This document shows positions 1 to 4,576 of a DNA stretch of 5,902 nt, in pieces. The position numbers and the translations under genes are program-made. The stretch is taken from assembly GCA_004297555.1 (NCBI GenBank), contig SCSV01000354.1:1-5902 (forward strand), given 5' to 3'. The notes beneath the pieces were generated by a model. That model was not told the origin of the DNA. It was given only the letters and a program-made list of their open reading frames with translations, and ran no database searches. Positions within the stretch are counted from its first letter, which is position 1, and every line of letters begins with the position of its first letter. Origin of the DNA: Salinibacterium sp. GTDB lineage: Bacteria; Actinomycetota; Actinomycetes; Actinomycetales; Microbacteriaceae.

Positions 1-337
1 CCGACATGTTGGAGTGGTTGAGCTCGACCCGCAGCGAACCACCGTCACCGACCGCTATCGGAAAGTCGAGCCGTTCGTGCTGAACGCGCAACTCATCGAG
101 GTTGCGCAGCGCTTGCCGCGCGAAATATCCGATCTCGGGGTCGTGGCGTTTCGCCTCCAGCTCGGCAATGACCACGACCGGCAGCACGACCGCATGCTCC
201 GCGAAACGGAAGATTGCCTTCGGGTCAGAGAGCAGCACCGAGGTATCCAACACGAAGGTGCGTTCGGCCTGGCGCGAAGACGCCCCGCCCGCCCGGCCCT
301 GGTTGGTCTTCTGCTTCGAGTCAGCTACGTCGGCCAT
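1..337 (-). CDS. phoH: PhoH-family protein, N-terminal PIN domain (partial)
   Basis: Reading leftward from ATG at 337-335 gives 112 codons that run off the left edge. After a polar tail of about 26 residues comes a PIN nuclease domain: FVLDTSVLLSDP (28-39) with the first acidic residue D31, then VVVIAELEAKRHDPEIG (54-70) with E59 and E61, then ARQALRNLDEL (73-83) with D81. In PhoH2-type proteins this N-terminal PIN domain is followed by a P-loop PhoH ATPase; mycobacterial PhoH2 is reported to have RNA helicase and ribonuclease activity. The ATPase half lies outside the window, so the fusion is inferred from close resemblance to the PhoH2 N-terminus. The start is supported by GGAG at 343-346, 5 bases upstream. 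The 223-base gap to the upstream same-strand gene suggests its own promoter. A lone PIN toxin is the alternative but fits less well. Confidence 0.88.
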   Translation of the reverse strand, partial: MADVADSKQKTNQGRAGGASSRQAERTFVLDTSVLLSDPKAIFRFAEHAVVLPVVVIAELEAKRHDPEIGYFARQALRNLDELRVQHERLDFPIAVGDGGSLRVELNHSNMS

Positions 338-350
338 GTCCGCTCCATCC

Positions 351-370
351 CCGCAGGTCTTGCCCTGCGG
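351..370 (-). promoter_or_regulatory. Hairpin just before the phoH ribosome binding site
   Basis: On the minus strand CCGCAGG (370-364) and CCTGCGG (357-351) pair perfectly over 7 bp around the loop GCAAGA. The 3' arm ends 4 bases before the GGAG at 346-343, so a folded hairpin would sit against the ribosome binding site. There is no U-tract, so it is not an intrinsic terminator. A role in translation control or mRNA stability is inference. Confidence 0.45.
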
Positions 371-425
371 ATCCAGTCTGCGAAGACGGCCGTTAATCGC
401 GAGACGAACTTGCGTGGCCGCCTCG

Positions 426-444
426 ATCGGGCGCCGTGCCCGAT
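426..444. repeat. Inverted repeat in the phoH leader
   Basis: ATCGGGC (426-432) and GCCCGAT (438-444) form a perfect 7-bp stem around GCCGT. Neither strand has a U-tract after it, so it is either a structural element of the leader RNA or a protein-binding dyad. It lies just downstream, in the phoH direction, of the candidate -10 TAGCGT at 452-457. Confidence 0.4.
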
Positions 445-560
445 AAAGCCGACGCTAGGCGCAAGAGGATGGATGCCCGGCACGACACACCGTAGCTCGC
501 ATCTCAGAGAAGACTGCGAAGCCGCGCAGCGAAGATGCTCCGACGGTACTTCCAAGACCC

Positions 561-1694
561 CTAAGTGTGCACTCCTCTTGCGCTGGCATAGGAGAGGAAG
601 CTAGCGCGGAGCATCCCGAACGATTCTTCAGTGGTCGTCAAATGCGGGCTGATGCGCACCGAGCCCCCACGTGAAGTGACCGTCACGCCATGGTTATGCA
701 GTGAGGCGACGAGAACGGTGAGCTGGTCGCGCGGAGGTGAAACCACCACGATTCCGGAGCGTTCTGCATAGTCCCGGGACGACGTCACTGCGATTCCGAA
801 CTCGTCCGCAAGGTCGATGACCGCGCTCGTCTTCTCGGCGAGTCGCGAGGCAATCACCGGCACACCGACACCGAGGATGCCCTCCATCGCCACCGAGAAC
901 CGCGCCTGGGCGAGCGGGTCGGGGAAGGTGATCTCGAAGGCTCCAGCCCCACGGGGCGCCGGCGGAACGGAGTCGAGCGGTAGCTCTTCCGACTCCGCAG
1001 CGGCCGAGAAGCCGGAGAAGACCGGGGTCAGCGTTTCGGCTGCCCGGTCGCTCATCGCGAGGAAGCCGGTGCCCCATCCGGCTCGAACCCACTTCTGGCC
1101 GCCAGCAACCACGACGTCGGCGACCTCGTAGGGCGCATCGACCACGCCGAACCCCTGGATCGCATCGACGATGAGCAACCGGTCGCCGATCACCTGGCGA
1201 ATTCCGTCGAGGTCCGCGAGGTAGCCGGTGCGAAAGTCCACCAGGCTCAGCGCCACCGCGGTCGTGGAAGAGGTGAGTTGATCGCGCAGATTGCCCGGGG
1301 TGATGCGACCGTGATCGGTCTCAAGCCACAGCGGGGTGAGTTGACCGAGGGCGGATGCCGCGCGCGTTGCCGCGAAGGTGATGCTCGGAAAATCTGCCGC
1401 CGAAAGAGCGAGTTCGCCGCGCAGCCCGAAGGCGGCGTGCATGAGCCCCTGGCTGGTGTTGGGCTGGAACACGATCTGGTCGGGCCGAAACCGGGTGAGG
1501 CTGGCCACGGCCTCGCGCATGCGGGCATCCTGACTCGTGAAAAGCGTCTCGCTGCCGAATCGCGCCCGCTGCAGCAGCTGGAGGTTCGCGTTCCCTTCGT
1601 TGAGCACGGCCTCGCCGATAGGTCCCGCTTTGGCGAAGTCGAGGTAGCCCGGGTCTTCGCCGAACCCCCCGATGAACTCGTCAATGTTCTTCAC
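561..1694 (-). CDS. Class V aminotransferase-fold PLP enzyme
   Basis: This 377-residue protein has the fold-type I class V layout. NTSQG (79-83) is the cofactor phosphate loop and DFPS (101-104) matches the E/D-F/Y-P-S segment of isopenicillin-N-epimerase and selenocysteine-lyase-like members. D177 in IVDAIQG (175-181) should contact the pyridine nitrogen. K201 in GGQKW (198-202) is the Schiff-base lysine, with Gln where the family usually has His. VRISPH (346-351) carries the substrate-carboxylate arginine R347. The protein contains no cysteine, so it lacks the catalytic Cys of cysteine desulfurases and is unlikely to supply sulfur for Fe-S clusters. Its substrate cannot be read from the sequence. 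The GTG start (1694-1692) overlaps the TGA of the prenyl synthase as GTGA, with GGAGG 8 bases upstream, so translation is probably coupled. It is most likely cytosolic, as no signal peptide is seen. Confidence 0.85.
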   Translation of the reverse strand: MKNIDEFIGGFGEDPGYLDFAKAGPIGEAVLNEGNANLQLLQRARFGSETLFTSQDARMREAVASLTRFRPDQIVFQPNTSQGLMHAAFGLRGELALSAADFPSITFAATRAASALGQLTPLWLETDHGRITPGNLRDQLTSSTTAVALSLVDFRTGYLADLDGIRQVIGDRLLIVDAIQGFGVVDAPYEVADVVVAGGQKWVRAGWGTGFLAMSDRAAETLTPVFSGFSAAAESEELPLDSVPPAPRGAGAFEITFPDPLAQARFSVAMEGILGVGVPVIASRLAEKTSAVIDLADEFGIAVTSSRDYAERSGIVVVSPPRDQLTVLVASLHNHGVTVTSRGGSVRISPHLTTTEESFGMLRASFLSYASARGVHT

Positions 1695-2494
1695 TGTCCG
1701 AACCTCCGCTGTCGCCTGCCGAAGTCACGAATCGCGCGCAGAAAATCGACCTCGCGCAGATCTGGGCCGAGCGCCTCCACGAAGTAGAACTCGCTGTGCG
1801 CGCTTTGCCAGATCATGAAGTCGCTGATGCGCTGCTCGCCAGAGGTGCGGATGACCAGATCGGGATCGGGCTGTCCGCTCGTATAGAGGTGCTCGCCGAT
1901 AAGCTCTGGCGTGAGGATTTCGGCGAGCGCGTCGAGCGTGCCGCCCTCGCTCTCGTGGGTCTGCACGATGCTGCGCATCGCATCCGCAATCTCGCGCCGA
2001 CCCCCGTATCCCACCGCGAGGTTGACGTGCAGGCCCTTGTTGTTCTCGGTGCGCTTCTCCGCAGCTTTGAGCTGATTGCGCAGCTTCTCGGGCAGGGCAT
2101 CGAGCGAGCCGACGTGCTGGATGCGCCAGTTGCGAAAGTTCGAGAGGTCTTCGGCGAGATCACCGATGATGTCGAAGAGGCCGGCGAGTTCTTCGCTCGT
2201 GCGGCCGGTGAGGTTGTCGGTGGACAACAGGTAGAGAGTCGTGACCGAAATGCCCAGGTCGTCGCACCAGACCAGAAACTCGCGGTACTTGGCCGCTCCC
2301 GCGCGATGGCCGTGGGCGGCGGTCTCAAGCTCGCGCAATCGGGCCCAGCGGCGGTTTCCGTCGATGATCATCGCGACGTGCCGGGGTATCGGCGCATCCG
2401 CCAATGCCCGTCGCAAGCGGTTCTTGTAGAGACCGTAGAGCAGTCCGCTGGCGGGGGGTGCCTGGCGTTCGCTCACAAAGCTACGGTAGCTCAA
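1691..2494 (-). CDS. uppS: Z-isoprenyl diphosphate synthase (probably short-chain)
   Basis: This 267-residue cis-prenyltransferase condenses isopentenyl diphosphate onto an allylic diphosphate for polyprenyl carriers of the cell envelope. From the TTG start, MIIDGNRRWA (42-51) holds the catalytic Asp D45. GHRAG (62-66) follows. RTSGEQRISDF (216-226) holds the diphosphate-binding R216, R222 and S224, and SEFYF (234-238) holds the Mg-binding E235. In YLLSTDNL (88-95), L89 stands where long-chain undecaprenyl synthases have a small Ala. The mycobacterial Z,E-farnesyl diphosphate synthase Rv1086 also has Leu here (L84), so a C15 product is likely (inference). TTG at 2494-2492 is chosen because GGGGGAG lies 5 bases upstream; GTG at 2476 is the alternative. 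A longer frame from 2626 would run through the divergent hlyIII start and is rejected. The downstream PLP enzyme is coupled by a 4-base overlap. Confidence 0.9.
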   Translation of the reverse strand: MSYRSFVSERQAPPASGLLYGLYKNRLRRALADAPIPRHVAMIIDGNRRWARLRELETAAHGHRAGAAKYREFLVWCDDLGISVTTLYLLSTDNLTGRTSEELAGLFDIIGDLAEDLSNFRNWRIQHVGSLDALPEKLRNQLKAAEKRTENNKGLHVNLAVGYGGRREIADAMRSIVQTHESEGGTLDALAEILTPELIGEHLYTSGQPDPDLVIRTSGEQRISDFMIWQSAHSEFYFVEALGPDLREVDFLRAIRDFGRRQRRFGQ

Positions 2495-2499
2495 AGGCG

Positions 2500-2506
2500 C
2501 TCCCCC
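2500..2506 (-). promoter_or_regulatory. Ribosome binding site fixing the uppS TTG start
   Basis: On the minus strand GGGGGAG (2506-2500) is followed by 5 bases and then TTG. The later in-frame GTG at 2476 has no purine-rich site at normal spacing. This favours TTG. Confidence 0.6.
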
Positions 2507-2528
2507 GGTCCGCGCCAGCCACCTCCCG

Positions 2529-2534
2529 TACACT
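2529..2534 (+). promoter_or_regulatory. -10 element of hlyIII, predicting a leaderless mRNA
   Basis: TACACT matches the TANNNT -10 consensus, and its last base lies 7 bases before the A of the hlyIII ATG at 2541. Normal -10 to start-site spacing would therefore put the first mRNA base on that A. No Shine-Dalgarno sequence lies in the gap. Leaderless mRNAs are common in actinobacteria. There is no clear -35. Confidence 0.5.
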
Positions 2535-2535
2535 A
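2530..2535 (-). promoter_or_regulatory. Candidate -10 element of uppS
   Basis: On the minus strand TAGTGT (2535-2530) is also TANNNT and covers almost the same bases as the hlyIII -10. Transcription would start near 2523, giving a leader of about 29 bases that contains the uppS ribosome binding site. The -35 position falls inside hlyIII and matches consensus poorly, so this is tentative. Confidence 0.35.
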
Positions 2536-2540
2536 ACCGG

Positions 2541-3254
2541 ATGTCGTCGCCACTGCCCGAGAGCGAGCCGGATCTGCATTTGCTCGAGGATGAGATCGAG
2601 CACGGGCATCCGGAGGCGAAGCCCACCTGGCGCGGTTGGATTCACGCGGGAACCTTTCCCATTGCGATCACGCTCGGCATTTTCTTGATCCTGCTCGCCG
2701 ACGGGTTCGCCGCTCGCGCCAGCTCGGCGATCTTCGTCGCCTGCTCGCTGCTGCTCTTCGGGGTCTCGGCCCTGTACCACCGCTTCACCTGGTCGGATCG
2801 CACTCGCGTGCTGCTCAAACGCTTCGATCACGCCAACATCTTCTTGCTCATTGCCGGCTCGTACACCCCGATCACGGTGCTGTGCCTACCGCCCGACAAA
2901 GCGACATTGCTCCTCTGGCTCGTTTGGGGCGGAGCCGCGCTCGGCATCGGCTTCAGACTGTTCTGGATCGGCGCGCCGCGCTGGCTTTACGTGCCCCTCT
3001 ACGTGCTACTCGGCTGGGCGGCGGTGATGTTCATCGTGGACTTCTTCCAGGCCAACTGGGTGATGATGACGCTCATTGTCGTCGGAGGCCTGTGCTACAC
3101 CGCCGGAGCCGTGATCTACGGGCTGAAGCGACCGAACCCATTCCCGGGCCGATTCGGCTTTCACGAGCTCTTTCACACCCTTACCCTGCTCGCCTTCCTC
3201 TGCCACTGGACGGCGATCTTGCTCGTCGCGACCCACCCGCCCCACCTGGCCTAG
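2541..3254 (+). CDS. hlyIII: Hemolysin III / PAQR-like membrane protein
   Basis: This 237-residue protein has a charged, His/Glu-rich cytoplasmic tail (1-33) and about seven hydrophobic helices (roughly 36-53, 62-79, 98-115, 121-142, 148-167, 174-193, 213-231). The hemolysin III/PAQR signatures are present in order: SALYH (76-80, the S-x3-H motif), FDHANIF (95-101) with D96, and FHELFH (207-212) with H208 and H212. In PAQR proteins these Asp and His residues bind a metal at the inner face of the bundle and suggest hydrolase-like chemistry, perhaps on lipid amides. Many bacterial members are called hemolysin III, but haemolysis has been shown for few. Length is normal. The ATG at 2541 lacks a Shine-Dalgarno sequence and is probably leaderless. 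The stop lies 11 bases from that of the convergent small membrane gene, with no terminator between. Confidence 0.9.
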   Translation: MSSPLPESEPDLHLLEDEIEHGHPEAKPTWRGWIHAGTFPIAITLGIFLILLADGFAARASSAIFVACSLLLFGVSALYHRFTWSDRTRVLLKRFDHANIFLLIAGSYTPITVLCLPPDKATLLLWLVWGGAALGIGFRLFWIGAPRWLYVPLYVLLGWAAVMFIVDFFQANWVMMTLIVVGGLCYTAGAVIYGLKRPNPFPGRFGFHELFHTLTLLAFLCHWTAILLVATHPPHLA

Positions 3255-3265
3255 GCAGCGCGAGG

Positions 3266-3544
3266 CTAGTCGTCGAGCGGGGGCTCCTTAGGCGGCTCGA
3301 ACTCGGGCTTCTCCCCCTCGAGCAATTGCCGCACCTCTTCGCGATAGCGCACGCGCCGGATGCGACGGGCCATGTCGAGAAGCAACAAGATCGTCACCAC
3401 CGCGACGAAGAAGATCGCGGCGAAACCCCAGGGACCGGGAGTGATCAGGTTCGGATCGCCGGAATAGCCGGGCGGACCGACCGGGCTCGGACTGGGGTTG
3501 ACCGCGAGCACGGCGACGATGTGGTGCAACGCTGCCGACGTCAT
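3266..3544 (-). CDS. Small single-pass membrane protein, function unknown
   Basis: ATG at 3544-3542 has AGGAG 4 bases upstream, so the 92-residue form is preferred over a longer frame from 3607 that lacks such a site. A mildly hydrophobic N-terminus (1-16) leads into a Pro/Ser/Gly-rich stretch (PSPSPVGPPGYSGDP, about 17-31). A transmembrane helix follows (about 38-57, WGFAAIFFVAVVTILLLLDM), then a basic segment RRIRRVRYREEVRQLL (60-75) and an acidic, Pro-rich tail ending EPPLDD. The basic stretch after the helix suggests an outside N-terminus and cytoplasmic C-terminus. I believe it matches the small protein beside mca in other actinobacteria (Rv1083 in M. tuberculosis) by position and topology; this is from memory. 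It diverges from the DUF4307 gene and converges on hlyIII. Confidence 0.75.
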   Translation of the reverse strand: MTSAALHHIVAVLAVNPSPSPVGPPGYSGDPNLITPGPWGFAAIFFVAVVTILLLLDMARRIRRVRYREEVRQLLEGEKPEFEPPKEPPLDD

Positions 3545-3599
3545 CGAACTCCTAGCGATTGCGAATAACCTTGAGATTCCCAGACTAACGGAGCCTGCG
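3545..3599. promoter_or_regulatory. Divergent promoter region, small membrane gene / DUF4307 gene
   Basis: This 55-base, relatively AT-rich gap has a TANNNT hexamer on each strand. On plus, TAACCT (3566-3571) predicts a start near 3578, followed by GGAG at 3590-3593 and CTG at 3600. On minus, TAGTCT (3587-3582) predicts a start near 3575, followed by AGGAG and ATG at 3544. The two would crowd each other, so their use may be mutually exclusive. Neither has a good -35, so the calls rest on -10 match and spacing only. Confidence 0.35.
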
Positions 3600-4025
3600 C
3601 TGTCCATTCCCGAGTCGCCACCGGCACGCGATGCCGTCGACCTCGCGGCGCGCTACGGCCGCACCCCGGCAGCAGCCCGACGCACTCGCTGGGTGGTCGG
3701 GGCATCCGCTCTCGCCTTCATCGTGGTCTTCGTCGCCTGGTTGGTGTGGGGCGGCCTGCTGCAAGCACCTGCGCAACTCGAAGCGAGCGACATCGGTCAC
3801 CGAATCCTCAGCGACAGGGCCGTGAGCGTCACTTGGCAAGTCACCGTGGAACCACACACTGAGACCCGATGCGCCGTGCAGGCCCTCAACTCGAGTTTCG
3901 GAATCGTCGGTTGGGTCGTTGTGGATGTGCCGGCATCCGAGACGCGCACCCGCCAGTTCACTGAGACGGTGCGTACTGCGGAACCCGCGGTGACCGGTTT
4001 GATCTACCGCTGCTGGCTCGCCTAG
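3600..4025 (+). CDS. DUF4307-type single-helix membrane protein
   Basis: From CTG at 3600 this is 141 residues: a short polar N-terminus, RYGRTP (18-23), the basic patch RRTR (27-30), one transmembrane helix (about 31-51) and a β-rich C-terminal domain that should lie outside the membrane. Two cysteines in that domain, C91 (RCAVQAL) and C138 (YRCW), could form a disulfide. RYGR plus one helix plus this short domain fits DUF4307, whose actinobacterial members often sit beside greA (Rv1081c). The role is unknown. The start is uncertain: TTG 3498 and ATG 3519 are in frame but would overlap the divergent gene and read through its promoter using rare codons (CTA, AAT, AGA). CTG 3600 has GGAG 6 bases upstream; ATT 3606 is another non-standard option. 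Confidence 0.8.
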   Translation: MSIPESPPARDAVDLAARYGRTPAAARRTRWVVGASALAFIVVFVAWLVWGGLLQAPAQLEASDIGHRILSDRAVSVTWQVTVEPHTETRCAVQALNSSFGIVGWVVVDVPASETRTRQFTETVRTAEPAVTGLIYRCWLA

Positions 4026-4028
4026 TGT
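3999..4028 (+). promoter_or_regulatory. Candidate greA promoter
   Basis: TTGATC (3999-4004) and TAGTGT (4023-4028) are separated by 18 bases. The first matches TTGA of the -35 consensus and the second is TANNNT. The -10 overlaps the TAG stop of the DUF4307 gene. Transcription would begin near 4035, before the hairpin at 4042. There is no space for a promoter between the hairpin and the greA ribosome binding site. Confidence 0.5.
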
Positions 4029-4041
4029 TAAGGCAATTCAC

Positions 4042-4072
4042 AAAACCGGCCATGAGACGGCCGGTTTTCTTT
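4042..4072 (+). terminator. Intrinsic terminator or attenuator in the greA leader
   Basis: AAAACCGGCC (4042-4051) and GGCCGGTTTT (4059-4068) pair perfectly over 10 bp around a 7-base loop, and the T-rich run TTTTCTTT (4065-4072) follows. It would end DUF4307 transcription. It also lies directly before the greA ribosome binding site (4077-4083), so any greA transcript from upstream must read through it. On the minus strand the hairpin is followed by TTTTG, so it might also stop antisense readthrough from ilvA. Confidence 0.85.
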
Positions 4073-4087
4073 GGTTAGGAGGGCGCT

Positions 4088-4576
4088 ATGGCGGCAGAGA
4101 ACTCGGTCACCTGGCTGACCCAAGAAGCGTTCGACCGTCGCAGCGCTGAACTCGAACAACTCATCGGCGAGGGTCGCACCGAGATCGCAAAGAAGATCGA
4201 GGCCGCACGTGCCGAGGGCGACCTCAAGGAGAACGGCGGCTACCACGCTGCCAAGGAGGAGCAGGGCAAGATCGAGGCGCGCATCCGGGTCTTGACCGAG
4301 CTGTTGCGCAATGCGGTTGTCGGCGACGCACCGGCAAGCACCGGAGTAGTCGAACCGGGCACCGTGGTGACCGCGACCATCCTTGGCGACAAGACCACGT
4401 TCCTCATCGGCAGTCGCGAGATCGTCGGCGACAGCGACCTCGACGTGTACAGCGAGAAGAGCCCGCTGGGCACCGCGATCATCGGCCTCAAGGTCGGAGA
4501 TGCGGCGAGCTACACCGCTCCGAACGGCAAGACGATCGCCGTGGAGATCCTCAACGTCGAGACCTATCTGCCCTAG
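4088..4576 (+). CDS. greA: Transcription elongation factor GreA
   Basis: This 162-residue protein is close to the usual family length (about 158). GreA enters the secondary channel of RNA polymerase and stimulates cleavage of backtracked RNA so that stalled complexes restart. The N-terminal coiled coil (about 10-80) carries the hallmark tip GDLKENGGYHAAKEEQ (44-59), with acidic D45 and E48 matching D41 and E44 of E. coli GreA, which coordinate the catalytic Mg. The C-terminal FKBP-like domain (about 88-160) includes EKSPLGTAIIGLKVGD (123-138). ATG 4088 is preceded by a near-perfect AGGAGGG (4077-4083). Its leader contains a terminator-like hairpin, which suggests attenuation. Its stop codon abuts that of ilvA on the other strand with no base between. 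Confidence 0.97.
   Translation: MAAENSVTWLTQEAFDRRSAELEQLIGEGRTEIAKKIEAARAEGDLKENGGYHAAKEEQGKIEARIRVLTELLRNAVVGDAPASTGVVEPGTVVTATILGDKTTFLIGSREIVGDSDLDVYSEKSPLGTAIIGLKVGDAASYTAPNGKTIAVEILNVETYLP

Larger units (their letters stand above)
338..560 (-). promoter_or_regulatory. Leader/promoter region upstream of phoH
   Basis: This 223-base gap separates the stop of the PLP enzyme (561-563) from the phoH start. No reading frame here has a good start or recognisable protein. On the minus strand there are three TANNNT hexamers that could serve as actinobacterial -10 elements (TACCGT 543-548, TACGGT 489-494, TAGCGT 452-457). None has a convincing -35, so I cannot choose between them. Two perfect 7-bp inverted repeats (listed separately) lie between these hexamers and the start codon, so most of the gap may be transcribed as a structured 5' leader. 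No T-rich terminator follows the PLP-enzyme gene. Confidence 0.4.

Noticed and set aside
514..530. Possible hairpin CTGCG/CGCAG at the far end of the phoH leader
   Set aside because: It has only 5 bp and no T-run, so it is indistinguishable from background in GC-rich DNA.
14..604. Long plus-strand open frames over phoH and its leader
   Set aside because: They are antisense to a clear PIN domain and show no recognisable motif; they are side effects of high GC content.
1796..2536. Plus-strand 246-codon open frame opposite the prenyl synthase
   Set aside because: The opposite strand carries all catalytic motifs of the synthase; this frame is its shadow.
2495..2626. N-terminal extension of the prenyl synthase to 2626
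   Set aside because: It would run through the divergent hlyIII start and both promoters, its Ser/Gly-rich sequence resembles no family member, and TTG 2494 has an excellent ribosome binding site.
3249..3256. Palindrome GCCTAGGC at the end of hlyIII as a terminator
   Set aside because: It has no loop and no T-run and overlaps the stop codon; an 8-base palindrome is expected by chance.
3545..3607. Upstream extension of the small membrane gene to 3607
   Set aside because: ATG 3544 has AGGAG directly upstream, and the extension would cover the divergent promoter gap and the likely start of the DUF4307 gene.
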